From an uncultured Ruminococcus sp. (GTDB lineage Bacteria > Bacillota > Clostridia > Oscillospirales > Ruminococcaceae): DNA of 40,484 nucleotides. Numbering within the stretch: the stretch's first letter is position 1; every line of letters begins with the position of its first letter. Positions 8,701-17,768 of this stretch are shown piece by piece. Made by a program: the position numbers and the translations under genes. The notes under the pieces are model-generated. The model was given only the letters and a program-made list of their open reading frames with translations. It did no database searches and was not told where the DNA came from. The stretch spans positions 1 to 40,484 of the forward strand of contig CANQWA010000025.1 of the NCBI GenBank assembly GCA_947627445.1, written 5' to 3'.

Positions 8701-8724
8701 TGTCCGCCATATTTCATGCGGACA
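8701..8724 (-). promoter_or_regulatory. Inverted repeat in the capA-like leader
   Basis: TGTCCGC at 8701-8707 pairs with GCGGACA at 8718-8724 around a ten-base loop, about 25 bases after the expected transcript start. It could be an operator or an RNA hairpin. Confidence 0.4.
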
Positions 8725-8756
8725 AATTTTTTCGCATTTCGACATCATACAACTCC

Positions 8757-8785
8757 ATTATATCACATCATGCGGAAAATTGCAA
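8757..8785 (-). promoter_or_regulatory. Promoter of capA-like gene
   Basis: On the minus strand TTGCAA (8785-8780) and TATAAT (8762-8757) are 17 bases apart, placing the start of transcription near 8750. The remaining 8786-8884 holds the leader of the divergent ger operon. I saw no convincing SigG promoter there. Confidence 0.75.
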
Positions 8786-8884
8786 TCTATTTTGTATCTT
8801 TTTTCACGTACTGGGTAAAATAGGCTTTGAATATCAGAACTTGTTCTCTCTATGAACAGGTTATCAGGAAAGGTGTGATTCTCT

Positions 8885-10354
8885 GTGTCGGACAATACCA
8901 TAGAAATGCTGCTGCAAAAGAAAATTCTGTCAGAATACAAATCGAATCTGGCATGCATCCAGCAGATCGCCAAAGGTTCCTCTGACCTGCTGGTAAATGA
9001 ATTTCTGCTCAGCGGACTTCCAGCGGCATTGCTATGCTGTGAGGGGATGTTGTCAACTTCGATCATAACAGAGCTGATTTTGAAACCCATTACCCAGATC
9101 CGGATGAAAGAACCAACAGCGGATAACATTTTCAGCTATATTCAGAACCGGCAGTTGTATTCCACAGATCGCTCAGAAGCCAAAACATACGAAGAATTGT
9201 TCCGCTTTCTGAACTCCGGCTTTGCCGTACTGATTCTGGAGGGCGCTTTGACTGCACTAGTATTCGGCGTGCAGGGATATGATAAGCGAGGCATTGACGA
9301 GCCTTCCGGTGAAGATAACGTTATGGGCGCAAAGGACGGCTTTATTGAGGTTGTCCGTGTAAACATGTCGCTTTTACGGCGGCGTATGAAGTCTCCCCAA
9401 TTGAAATTGGAGCTTTTTGTCAAGGGTACAAAAAGTCAGACAGATTTGTGTCTGTGCTATATGGCAGATCGTGTTCCCCAAAAGTTGATCCGTCAGATCA
9501 AAGAACGGCTGAATGAGATGGAACTGGAATCTATTTTATCGTCAGGATATGTGCAGCCCTTTTTGGAAAACCGCCGTGGTTGTCTCTTTGATACAGTCGG
9601 AACGACGCAGAGACCGGATGTCCTCTGCGCAAAACTGCTGGAAGGGCGTGTGGGATTGCTCATTGAAGGCACGCCATTTGCACTGGTGATTCCAAAGCTT
9701 TTTTGTGAAAGCTTTCAGACTATGGATGATTATTGTTATCGTCCTTCCTATTCCACCTTGGTGCGCTGGATCAAATACGTGGCATTTCTGGTGGCAGTCC
9801 TGCTGCCGTCCCTTTATATTGCTATTGCGCTCCATCATCCGGAGCTGCTCAACCGGACACTGTTGTTGATCTTGGCTGAAGCCGAGGAAAATGCACCGAT
9901 TTCACTGACAGCGGAAGCGATTGGTGTGCTATTGATATACGAGATCATACGGGAAGCAGGACTACGGTTGCCCAAAGCAGTAGGCGGCGCTGTCAGCATT
10001 GTTGCCGGCTTAATTATTGGTGATGCAGCTGTTTCCTCAGGACTTATTAGCACACCCATGCTGACTGTGACAGCCATTGCGGTGATTGCCGGGTTTGTCG
10101 TACCAGATCTGGCGCAAAGCGTGACACTTTTGCGGCTGGCGTTTATTCTGGCAGGGGGATTTCTGGGACTATATGGCATCAGTTTACTGGGCGTGGCAGT
10201 GCTGTTTAACTTGTGTGCAGCAGAAAGCTTTGGATTTCCCATTATGGCACCGCTTGCACCTTTTTATCCGGAGGGCATGCGGGATACGGTGACACGTGTG
10301 GGATTTCGGAAAATGCAGTCCGGTGACTTTACGGTGGAGGAATATCATGAATAA
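8885..10354 (+). CDS. Spore germination receptor subunit A (GerA/SpoVAF family)
   Basis: The 489-residue protein starts at GTG 8885, eleven bases after AGGAAAGG; an in-frame stop lies just upstream. The N-terminal soluble domain spans about 1-295 and includes KGTKSQTDLCLCYMADRVP and LLEGRVGLLIEGTPFALVIP, both typical of GerA proteins. Five or so hydrophobic segments follow, with the family motif LRLPKAVGGAVSIVAGLIIG and the conserved end GMRDTVTRVGF. GerA-type subunits sit in the inner spore membrane with B and C partners and respond to small germinants. The germinant here cannot be read from sequence. It is the first gene of a tight three-gene operon, overlapping the next by 8 bases. Confidence 0.92.
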   Translation: MSDNTIEMLLQKKILSEYKSNLACIQQIAKGSSDLLVNEFLLSGLPAALLCCEGMLSTSIITELILKPITQIRMKEPTADNIFSYIQNRQLYSTDRSEAKTYEELFRFLNSGFAVLILEGALTALVFGVQGYDKRGIDEPSGEDNVMGAKDGFIEVVRVNMSLLRRRMKSPQLKLELFVKGTKSQTDLCLCYMADRVPQKLIRQIKERLNEMELESILSSGYVQPFLENRRGCLFDTVGTTQRPDVLCAKLLEGRVGLLIEGTPFALVIPKLFCESFQTMDDYCYRPSYSTLVRWIKYVAFLVAVLLPSLYIAIALHHPELLNRTLLLILAEAEENAPISLTAEAIGVLLIYEIIREAGLRLPKAVGGAVSIVAGLIIGDAAVSSGLISTPMLTVTAIAVIAGFVVPDLAQSVTLLRLAFILAGGFLGLYGISLLGVAVLFNLCAAESFGFPIMAPLAPFYPEGMRDTVTRVGFRKMQSGDFTVEEYHE

Positions 10355-11345
10355 GATTCGTTCTGGTCAGTTGTTTACTGTGCTGCTGACATGTGCAGCA
10401 TTTACCTTTCTCTGTCAGTCTGCGGCATTTACCATGGAAGGCGTTTTTGGAGAGGGAATTGCTGCTATTGCGCAGATATTGCTTTGCATTCCCATTGTTT
10501 TTCTCTATCGTGGTGGTTTTTCTTTTTCTGCCTATGCCAGGCGGCATCAGCTTTTGCCGTTGATTTTCATAGGGTATCTGTTGATACGAGGCGGCGTTTC
10601 TTTTGTACGGCTTCAGCAGAGCAGCAGTGCATTGTCGTTGCCCATTTCCGGTGATCTTCTGGCAGCAGGGCTGATCGCATTGGTCTGTCTGTATACAGTA
10701 TCGCTGGGAATTCATGCGTTGGCGAGAAGCAGCACTCTGATTTTCGGCATTTTGATGTTTGCCCTGATCATCATGTTTATCGGTGCAATTCCGCAGGCAG
10801 AACCTCAGAATCTTTCCATGACGCCGGAGGATTCCATCTGGCAAGGATTTCTCCGGGGCATGTATCGTGCAGACGAACTGATATTGTTTTTTATGTTGCT
10901 GGATTTCTGTGAAAAGAAGCAATTCCGGACAGCGGCGGCGATATTTACAGGAAAATTTGCTTTGGCAGCATATTTTGCTCTTCTGGGCATGGCGGTTCTG
11001 GGAAATCGCATGAAACAGTCAGCGCATCCTTTTTTCTCCACGATCGCTATTTCCCAGCCTCTTAGCACCCAGCGTGCGGATGCATTGTACCTGTTGATAT
11101 TTGTCATGCTGTGTGTCATTCGGATCACATTGTTTACAGTACTGGCGGCGCACTTATTGCGGCTGTCTTTTCCCAAAATAAAATACACCAGTACCATTTG
11201 TCTGGGTATCATGCTGGCGATCTCTGCTGGTGCGGCAATGCTGTCTCTGGCCGGATGGTGGCATCTTGCTGCATTGGCTGTGCTGGCATTGGGGATTCCC
11301 TTGTGCTTTCTGCTGGTACAAAAACGGGGAGGTGTTAAAGCATGA
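10347..11345 (+). CDS. Germination receptor subunit B (GerAB-type permease)
   Basis: The ATG at 10347 lies inside the last codons of the A gene, after GGTGGAGG. The product is 332 residues with about ten hydrophobic helices and few charged residues, matching the amino-acid-permease-like GerB family (usually 350-370 residues, so slightly short). Seen segments include CAAFTFLCQSAAFTMEGVFG at the start and LRGMYRADELILFFMLLDF in the middle. GerB subunits form the ligand-binding membrane part of germination receptors. It overlaps the downstream C gene by four bases (ATGA), so translation is probably coupled. Confidence 0.85.
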   Translation: MNKIRSGQLFTVLLTCAAFTFLCQSAAFTMEGVFGEGIAAIAQILLCIPIVFLYRGGFSFSAYARRHQLLPLIFIGYLLIRGGVSFVRLQQSSSALSLPISGDLLAAGLIALVCLYTVSLGIHALARSSTLIFGILMFALIIMFIGAIPQAEPQNLSMTPEDSIWQGFLRGMYRADELILFFMLLDFCEKKQFRTAAAIFTGKFALAAYFALLGMAVLGNRMKQSAHPFFSTIAISQPLSTQRADALYLLIFVMLCVIRITLFTVLAAHLLRLSFPKIKYTSTICLGIMLAISAGAAMLSLAGWWHLAALAVLALGIPLCFLLVQKRGGVKA

Positions 11346-12280
11346 CAAACAGAAAGGCGCTTGGCATGACAGCAGTTTTATTGGGAATGGTTATGGTGTG
11401 GAACGGATGTTCTGCAGTTCAGGTCCGTGACCGAACGTATTTACAGGCAATCGAAGTAAAAAATGCGGATCAGACTGAAGTGCAGCTTCATGATTTTGAG
11501 ACCCCGGGAATCCTTTCCGAAACAGCAGGAGACAATCTGGATGCCGCTTTGCAAAAGGCTTCGGTTTTCATCGGAAAAGAGTTATTTTTAGGACATCTGG
11601 AACTAATCGCCTATGCATCGCCGGCTTTTACAGAAAGACTTTCTCAGTGTATGGAAGAATATCGGCTGTCGCCTGCCTGCAAGGTGCTGGGATTGACAAA
11701 AGGGCAGACACTGGAGGAAACTGATACCCAGCATCTAATGGAGCAATTACGCCGTGCCGAGGATAGTGGTCTTTTTCCGGAAACGGATCTGTTCAGCGTA
11801 CAGCGTGAACTAGAGGGAACAGGAGGCACGGCACTAATGCCGGTATTGACAAGGGATGGCGATTTTGCTGCTGCTGTGGTAACTGCAAAGCAGTTCTGCG
11901 GTGTGGTTTCTGAGAAGGCGGCAGCCGGACTTTGCTGGCTGAGAGGGGATAACTATCCAAAGCAGCTTGCCTTATCCGAAAAAGAAAACTTTGATATCAG
12001 TTATGGAACGATCCGGCTTTCCGCTTATGCAGAAGATGACCATGTTGCCGTGACAGCAGTGGTACATTTACAGGGAAAGGGGGATTTTGATCAAGCTGCA
12101 GCTTTAATCAAAAGTCAGTGCCAGGCTGCTATTACAGAAACTGTGAAAGAATGTCATGCAGATGTGTTTGACATTGAAGCATGTCTGCGAAGTCAATGCT
12201 ATGCCTATCTGGAGAAAACGACCTGGGATGAGGTGCTGAAGAACATTACCTTTGAGATTCAGGTAGTAGATCGGCTGTAA
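11342..12280 (+). CDS. Germination receptor lipoprotein C (GerAC-type)
   Basis: The start ATG at 11342 overlaps the stop of the B gene, with GGAGGTG upstream. The 312-residue product has a lipoprotein signal whose lipobox cysteine follows VWNG (residue 23). It is then soluble, with the Ger(x)C features of an early RDRTYLQAIEVK strand, the segment LFLGHLELIAYASPAF and the C-terminal VVHLQGKGDFD region with its helix. Length is near the short end of the family (about 340-400). It anchors to the outer face of the inner spore membrane with the A and B subunits. A terminator follows at once. Confidence 0.85.
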   Translation: MTNRKALGMTAVLLGMVMVWNGCSAVQVRDRTYLQAIEVKNADQTEVQLHDFETPGILSETAGDNLDAALQKASVFIGKELFLGHLELIAYASPAFTERLSQCMEEYRLSPACKVLGLTKGQTLEETDTQHLMEQLRRAEDSGLFPETDLFSVQRELEGTGGTALMPVLTRDGDFAAAVVTAKQFCGVVSEKAAAGLCWLRGDNYPKQLALSEKENFDISYGTIRLSAYAEDDHVAVTAVVHLQGKGDFDQAAALIKSQCQAAITETVKECHADVFDIEACLRSQCYAYLEKTTWDEVLKNITFEIQVVDRL

Positions 12281-12282
12281 AA

Positions 12283-12314
12283 AAATGCGGACATCCGGTT
12301 GGATGTTCGCATTT
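12283..12314. terminator. Bidirectional terminator, ger operon / PAS-EAL gene
   Basis: AAATGCGGACATCC (12283-12296) pairs with GGATGTTCGCATTT (12301-12314), one G-U pair and a four-base loop. A T-run of seven follows on the minus strand; the plus side is only T-rich. It lies between the convergent gerC-type and PAS-GGDEF-EAL genes. Confidence 0.85.
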
Positions 12315-12324
12315 ATATTTTGGA

Positions 12325-13977
12325 TTATTTCATATACTTTTCAAAGAACGCGTCCAGTTCCAGCGGCTTGTCGTAATAATAGCCCTGAATCAGATCTGTA
12401 CCGGCATCGGTAACGATACGCAGTGCTTCTGCTTCTTCAATGCCCTCTGTGCAGATTTTGATGTTCATATGGTTGCAGTAATTGATGATAAACTCTACCA
12501 GACTTCGATCTTTTTCCCGGGTGCAGATGTGACGTGTCATGGAGAAATCCAGCTTGACGATATCGGTGGGCAAATCCTTGAGTATCACCAGAGAGGAATA
12601 TCCCGTACCAAAATCATCCAGTGCAATCTGAATGCCTTCATTCTGTAAACTTTTAAAGATTTGTCCTAACTCATCTGTCAGATTGACATGACAGCTTTCC
12701 GTCAGTTCAGCTACCAGCAGATCATGAGGCAGTTTGTATGTATCCAAACGATCCAGAATGTAATTCTTCAGTGTTGGATCCTTAAACTGAATGTAGGAGA
12801 AATTGATATTGACATGCTTTAACTTTTGATTTTTGCCGGTTTCATTCCACTTGGCAATGTTCCGGAATGCTTCATCCAATATCCAGCGTCCTACTGGAAT
12901 AATATTTTCGGTTTCTTCCAGGATGGGGATAAAGTCCATAGGACCAATTTTGGGGAATGCAGGATGACTCCAGCGGAGCAACGCTTCAGCAGAATATAAT
13001 TCTCCGGTCTTAGAATTGATGATCGGCTGAAATACCAAACGAAAGCCCTCAAAATTGTTGTCGATACTTTCACGCAGTGCATCTGTCAGATGCGTGATAC
13101 GATTCCGCTGTTCATACAGTTCCTTATTATAGAAAACAATATCCTTTCGTACCAGTTGTTTGGCATTTGCCAGGGCATAGTAAAGATTGCTCCGAATCTG
13201 ATCAATAAACTCACCATCTTTGGGGAAGACCGTTGCGCCGCTGCGTATATCCAGATGAAGGGGAATGTTATTCACGGAAAAATTACGCAATACAGCAGTA
13301 ATCTCCGGATAGAGCTTTATCAAATCATCAGTATCGCCTTCCATCAAAATGGCAAATTGCGCTCCGTCCATCCGGTAGACACGTGCCTTATGATTACAGA
13401 TGGCAGATAGCTTTTTTCCCAGAGAAAAAAGCACGATATCGCCGAAATCATAACCATAGCGAGAATTGATTCGCTTAAAGTTGCACAGATCCAATTGCAT
13501 AGCAACGCCCGGATGTTTTTTATCCAGCAAAACCGTAAGATCATTTCGGAAGCCATGTTTGGAAAACAGTCCCGTCACCGGATCGATTTTGGAGATCGCC
13601 CCCATATTGGTGACAAATCCTGCAAAATAAATGGGATTGCGATTTTCGTCAAATATCATTTTGCCCCGGCAGTTGACCCAGACATACTCTCCCTGAGCAT
13701 TGGTAATGCGGTACTCAGCGTTGTGATAGTCTGTCTTGCCAGCAAACATCTGTTCTATATCTTCCATATATTTTCCGATGTCATCGGGGTGAATCTTTTC
13801 GTACCAATAATCAATTGTATCAAGATATTCGCCGGGCAGTCCAAAATATTCTACAGATGACTTGGACCAGCGATTGATATTGTTTCGGAAATCGGAATAG
13901 AAAAAGAATACGTTTCGGGAACTCTGAGAAAGCATTTCAAATAATATCGAGTCAAAATCTGATAACATTTTCTGCAT
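12325..13977 (-). CDS. PAS-GGDEF-EAL protein, probable c-di-GMP phosphodiesterase
   Basis: The 550-residue protein starts at the ATG at 13977 after AAGGAG. A PAS domain covers about 10-130 (WYEKIHPDD, then EYVWVNCRGKMIF). The GGDEF domain covers about 135-290 and begins DPVTGLFSKHGF, but its signature site reads YRMDGAQFAIL instead of RxGGDEF, so cyclase activity should be lost. The EAL domain covers about 300-550 and keeps SAEALLRW, VNIN, ELTES, LDDFGTGYSSL, TEGIEE and QGYYYDKPL, the metal- and substrate-binding positions of active phosphodiesterases. Activity is inferred from motifs. No transmembrane segment is seen, so it is cytoplasmic. It has its own promoter and terminator. Confidence 0.9.
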   Translation of the reverse strand: MQKMLSDFDSILFEMLSQSSRNVFFFYSDFRNNINRWSKSSVEYFGLPGEYLDTIDYWYEKIHPDDIGKYMEDIEQMFAGKTDYHNAEYRITNAQGEYVWVNCRGKMIFDENRNPIYFAGFVTNMGAISKIDPVTGLFSKHGFRNDLTVLLDKKHPGVAMQLDLCNFKRINSRYGYDFGDIVLFSLGKKLSAICNHKARVYRMDGAQFAILMEGDTDDLIKLYPEITAVLRNFSVNNIPLHLDIRSGATVFPKDGEFIDQIRSNLYYALANAKQLVRKDIVFYNKELYEQRNRITHLTDALRESIDNNFEGFRLVFQPIINSKTGELYSAEALLRWSHPAFPKIGPMDFIPILEETENIIPVGRWILDEAFRNIAKWNETGKNQKLKHVNINFSYIQFKDPTLKNYILDRLDTYKLPHDLLVAELTESCHVNLTDELGQIFKSLQNEGIQIALDDFGTGYSSLVILKDLPTDIVKLDFSMTRHICTREKDRSLVEFIINYCNHMNIKICTEGIEEAEALRIVTDAGTDLIQGYYYDKPLELDAFFEKYMK

Positions 13978-14017
13978 ACCAATTCTCCTTTCTACACCTC
14001 ATACAACACTTATTGTA

Positions 14018-14046
14018 ATTATAGCATGTTTTTGTTTAATTTGCAA
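14018..14046 (-). promoter_or_regulatory. Promoter of PAS-GGDEF-EAL gene
   Basis: On the minus strand TTGCAA (14046-14041) and TATAAT (14023-14018) are 17 bases apart. Transcription would begin near 14011, about 33 bases before the start codon. Confidence 0.8.
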
Positions 14047-14120
14047 TAGAAAACCGGAAATATTAGGAAACTGCACAAACAGAACAAATAATATTTGTGA
14101 ATTATTACTTTCGCTTCATG

Positions 14121-14155
14121 CAAAAAGCCTGTCTGCCAGAAATGCAAACAGGCTT
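14121..14155 (-). terminator. Probable terminator of the tepA-ftsK operon
   Basis: AAGCCTGT (14125-14132) pairs with ACAGGCTT (14148-14155). On the minus strand the stem is followed by TTTTTG. It lies about 145 bases past the ftsK stop, on the far side of the MITE-like element. Confidence 0.6.
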
Positions 14156-14296
14156 AGAACTGGTTCTCATCGGATATTGCACCTGTCTTTTCGGCAAATT
14201 TTGCCGATTGCTGCCTTGAAAAAGCGCACCATACGTCAAGGTTGCTTTCGCTTTTTCGTCAATCCATGGTCAAATCCGAAGAGAACAAGTTCTTAG
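14153..14296. repeat. MITE-like element, 144 bp, next to ftsK stop
   Basis: The left end CTTAGAACTGGTTCTCATCG and the reverse complement of the right end, CTAAGAACTTGTTCTCTTCG, agree at 17 of 20 positions, and the match continues with GGAT. The interior contains two smaller hairpins (CGGCAAA/TTTGCCG and AAAAAGCG/CGCTTTTT) and no ORF. The right end lies three bases from the ftsK stop. Classification as a miniature inverted-repeat element is inference. Confidence 0.55.
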
Positions 14297-14299
14297 TTT

Positions 14300-16855
14300 T
14301 TATGGCAGTTTCCGCATTTTGCGTTCTGCCAGTTGTTCCTTTGTCATCAAAGTTTTTCTCGGTTTTGCGCCTTCATAAGGACCGATAATGCCCATTTCCT
14401 CTAATTCATCCATCATCCGTGCTGCACGCGCATAGCCCAGTTTCAAACGGCGCTGAAGGGAGGACGTGGATGCCTGACCGGCTTCTACCACGATCTCAAT
14501 GGCACGCTCCAGAACGTCCTCATCGCTGCCGGCTTCCGGTTCATAGACGCCTCCTGAAGCTGATGATGCTGCCGCTTTCATTTCTTTTTGCTCTGCTTTC
14601 GTGACAGGAATGCTCTTTTCTACTTGCTCTATAATATCGCTGTTGTATTCGGACTGTACCTGTGCCTTAATGAATTCCACGCAGCTTTCAATTTCCTTTG
14701 TAGAGGTAAAACAGCCCTGGACACGAACCGGCTTGATCTTACCATTGGGCAGATACAGCATATCGCCGTGTCCCAAAAGCTTTTCTGCCCCTCCTGTGTC
14801 CAGAATGGTTCTGGAGTCGATCTGGTTGGAAACGGTCAGCGCAATCCGGCTGGGAATGTTTGCTTTGATCAGACCTGTGATAATATCTGTTGTGGGACGC
14901 TGTGTGGCAATGATCAGATGCATCCCGGCAGCACGTGCCTTTTGTGCCAGACGGCAGATGGAATCCTCCACTTCTTTGGAAGTCGTCATCATCAGGTCAG
15001 CTAACTCGTCAATAATAATAACGATCTGGGGCATGGGTTCTAAATTTTTGTCTGGCTGTGCCGCTGCGGCATTGTAATCGCCAAGATCACGGACGCTGTT
15101 TTCTGCAAAGAGATTATACCGCCGTTGCATTTCCTGTACTGCCCAGTTCAGCGCACCAGCAGCTTTTTTGGGGTCGGTGACGACGGGGATCAGTAGATGA
15201 GGAATTCCTTCGTAGACGGTAAATTCTACAATCTTCGGGTCAATCAGGATCAGCTTGACCTCTTCCGGAGCCGCATGGTAAAGCAGGCTCATAATGATAG
15301 AATTTGTGCAGACAGACTTACCCGAACCGGTCGTACCGGCAATGATCATATGGGGCAGTTTTGCAATGTCGCCCACAATGGCATTTCCTGCAATATCCCT
15401 TCCTACAGCAAACGCCAGCTTGCTTCTTGAATTCCGAAAGTTGTCACTCTCTAATATCTCACGAAGAGAAACCATATCTTTATGGGTATTGGGGACTTCA
15501 ATGCCAATCGCAGGCTTTCCTGGAATAGGCGCTTCAATACGAACACCCTGTGCTGCCAGTGAAAGGGCAATATCATCAGCCAGACCGGTAATTTTGGATA
15601 CCTTGACACCGGCAGCAGGCTGAATTTCATACCGGGTAACAGTTGGTCCGCGGAAAACCCCCACAATGCGTACCGTAACGCCAAAGCTGTTTAGTGTGTC
15701 TACAAGAATACCGGATTTTTCCTTTTGCTCTTGCTTGGCGGCAGGATCGTTGGCACGGCTGATGCCGCTCTGCAAAAAATCCAGGGGCGGAATCTGGTAG
15801 GGTTGAACTGGGGGGACGATGATCTCCGGTACAGGATCTTCCTCCGGCTGTAATTCCGGTATTTCCTCCTCTTCTGGTTTTTCCGGTTGTTCTACCGGGC
15901 GTGCTGTTATATTATCGCTGACAGGAATATCCACATTAAAATCCGATTCTTCCTGGGAATATGTATTCTGTAAAATCTGTTCATAACTGGACTGGAATAC
16001 GGTCTCGTTTTCCTGAGGATACAGTTCGTCTGCCACAGTGGGTTCAGGCTCTAAAATTTCATCATCACCCTGTTGAAACAGATTCAATTTCAGCCGCAGT
16101 TTTTTGGTTTTCCCTTCCTTTTTTGGCGTAGGCTCCGGCTCTGGCAGGAAGAATTCCGGTTCTTCTGATTCGTCTGTTGTACCATCATCCTGTATCCAGT
16201 CTGGCTGAGTATTCCAAAGCTCACGGAGTTTGCGGAAGGGCAGGAGAATGTACTGCCACAGCTGCCGCATACTCAGATCCAGCATCCACATCAGCGAGAC
16301 AAACAGCAGAAGTACAATGAGAATTCTGGCGCCAGTCGTCCCCAGAATATGAATCATAGGGTAGGCAAGGATCGCACTAATTACACCGCCGCTCTGAAAT
16401 GCATTTTCTGAAGCGGTTTCATAGAGATAGCCGATGGCTCGGAAAAAGGACTTTTTCTCGATCTCACCAACAAATATGATCTGTACAAAGCTGCTGACCA
16501 GAATTGTCAATCCAAGGCTGAAGATCAGCCGTCGTGGCAGAGACATACCGCTGTGCTGCTCTGTATAGTAGGCGGACACCAGGAGAATCGGGGGAACAAG
16601 AATGATAGAAAACCCGAACATTCCTCGGACAAACCGATGGAGAAAAAACCATCCAGCGCTGCCCTGAATAAAAGCCACCAGAAAAAACAGAATTGCTGCG
16701 GTAAAAAGAATCACAGACTGAAATTTCTGGCTGCTGCTTTGCTGGCGGCTGAGCTTGTTCAAAGCCTCTTCCTTCGAGGAACGTGAAGCGCCGCCTGATT
16801 GATTGGCAGAAGCTTTTCTGCCGGTTGTTGATTTCTTTTTCTTTGTTGCTGCCAA
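14300..16855 (-). CDS. ftsK: DNA translocase FtsK/SpoIIIE
   Basis: I place the start at TTG 16855, seven bases after GAAAGG, giving 851 residues beginning MAATKKKKSTTG; the longer frame has no ribosome site. About four membrane helices lie in residues 40-210, followed by an acidic Pro/Glu linker to about 375. The motor follows, with Walker A GTTGSGKSVCTN, Walker B IIIDELADLMM and TQRPTTDIITGLIKANIPSR. The C-terminal gamma winged helix (ASTSSLQRRLKLGYARAARM) recognises chromosome-orienting sequences. It pumps DNA through the closing septum at division or sporulation. It lies 72 bases downstream of tepA, an order shared with Bacillus (tepA-ylzJ-spoIIIE), although ylzJ is absent here. Whether it is the FtsK- or SpoIIIE-type paralogue is not decided. 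Confidence 0.95.
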   Translation of the reverse strand: MAATKKKKSTTGRKASANQSGGASRSSKEEALNKLSRQQSSSQKFQSVILFTAAILFFLVAFIQGSAGWFFLHRFVRGMFGFSIILVPPILLVSAYYTEQHSGMSLPRRLIFSLGLTILVSSFVQIIFVGEIEKKSFFRAIGYLYETASENAFQSGGVISAILAYPMIHILGTTGARILIVLLLFVSLMWMLDLSMRQLWQYILLPFRKLRELWNTQPDWIQDDGTTDESEEPEFFLPEPEPTPKKEGKTKKLRLKLNLFQQGDDEILEPEPTVADELYPQENETVFQSSYEQILQNTYSQEESDFNVDIPVSDNITARPVEQPEKPEEEEIPELQPEEDPVPEIIVPPVQPYQIPPLDFLQSGISRANDPAAKQEQKEKSGILVDTLNSFGVTVRIVGVFRGPTVTRYEIQPAAGVKVSKITGLADDIALSLAAQGVRIEAPIPGKPAIGIEVPNTHKDMVSLREILESDNFRNSRSKLAFAVGRDIAGNAIVGDIAKLPHMIIAGTTGSGKSVCTNSIIMSLLYHAAPEEVKLILIDPKIVEFTVYEGIPHLLIPVVTDPKKAAGALNWAVQEMQRRYNLFAENSVRDLGDYNAAAAQPDKNLEPMPQIVIIIDELADLMMTTSKEVEDSICRLAQKARAAGMHLIIATQRPTTDIITGLIKANIPSRIALTVSNQIDSRTILDTGGAEKLLGHGDMLYLPNGKIKPVRVQGCFTSTKEIESCVEFIKAQVQSEYNSDIIEQVEKSIPVTKAEQKEMKAAASSASGGVYEPEAGSDEDVLERAIEIVVEAGQASTSSLQRRLKLGYARAARMMDELEEMGIIGPYEGAKPRKTLMTKEQLAERKMRKLP

Positions 16856-16927
16856 TTTTAAACCTTTCTCTTTCTTGGAGTGAAACTTGTACCAATTCAA
16901 GTTTGCAAAATCTCATGGAAACAAGTC

Positions 16928-17647
16928 TTATTGATAACGTTTTTCTCCGACTTCAATCAGATGATACAGTGCATCAATTGCTTCATGAAGAGAGCCTAGA
17001 CGATCAATCAGACCGCAGCTGACCGCTTCTTTTCCTGAGAGAACAGTACCCATATCTGTGGAAAGCTCCTGTGTGTTCATCATCATACTGCAAAGAGATT
17101 CCTCTGAGATGCGGCTGTTTTTCGTGACAAAGCTGGTAATGCGTTCCTGGATTTTTTCAAAATAAATGGTTGTCTGCGGAACACCTAGAACCAATCCGTT
17201 GGTGCGAACTGGATGCACAGTCATAGAAGCTGACGGTACAATAATGGAAACATCCGTGCTGACAGCCAGGGGGATTCCGATAGAATGCCCGCCGCCTACT
17301 ACCAGCGAGACCGTGGGTGTTTTCATTCCGGAGATCATTTCTGCAATGGCAAGACCGGCTTCTACATCGCCGCCCATGGTATTGAGCAAAACAAGAAGTC
17401 CTTCTACATGGCGGTCCTGTTCAATGGCGACCAACGCCGGGAGAACGTGCTCATATTTCGTTGTCTTGGCATCATCCGGCAGAATGGTATGTCCTTCGAT
17501 TTGTCCAATAATATTGAGACAATGTATGAGATGCTTTGCATTCTGTGTTCGGACAGCGCCGGTTTCTTCAATGAGTTGTGCCTGATCCAGCTGTTCGGCA
17601 ACATCACTGTTGGCGTCGGAATGGGTTCTCTTTTCATTTTCAGTCAT
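16928..17647 (-). CDS. tepA: ClpP-fold serine protease TepA-like
   Basis: The start is the ATG at 17647 with AAAAGGAG upstream; length is 239 residues. The ClpP/crotonase fold shows LLVLLNTMGGDVEAGLAIAE, the nucleophile in GGGHSIGIPLA, the histidine in MTVHPVR and a plausible Asp in ELSTDMGTVL, so the triad appears complete. There is no signal peptide, as in TepA/YmfB. In Bacillus TepA is described as a germination or translocation-linked cytoplasmic protease; the target here is unknown. It is the promoter-proximal gene of the tepA-ftsK operon. Confidence 0.85.
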   Translation of the reverse strand: MTENEKRTHSDANSDVAEQLDQAQLIEETGAVRTQNAKHLIHCLNIIGQIEGHTILPDDAKTTKYEHVLPALVAIEQDRHVEGLLVLLNTMGGDVEAGLAIAEMISGMKTPTVSLVVGGGHSIGIPLAVSTDVSIIVPSASMTVHPVRTNGLVLGVPQTTIYFEKIQERITSFVTKNSRISEESLCSMMMNTQELSTDMGTVLSGKEAVSCGLIDRLGSLHEAIDALYHLIEVGEKRYQ

Positions 17648-17740
17648 AGTGAAAGCTCCTTTTGATCCATTGTTTTCACTATTTTGTCCCCAAAAACAAG
17701 AGATATGCATGAAAATGAAATATGTGGTTTATATACATAT

Positions 17741-17768
17741 ATTATACCATATTCAGAAAAAAAGTCAA
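17741..17768 (-). promoter_or_regulatory. Promoter of tepA-ftsK operon
   Basis: On the minus strand TTGACT (17768-17763) and TATAAT (17746-17741) are separated by 16 bases, with an AT-rich leader of about 85 bases to the tepA start. Confidence 0.7.

Noticed and set aside
8838-8870. SigG-type promoter for the ger operon
   Set aside because: TGAATA-like and TATGAAC-like pieces are present but do not fit the consensus well enough to claim.
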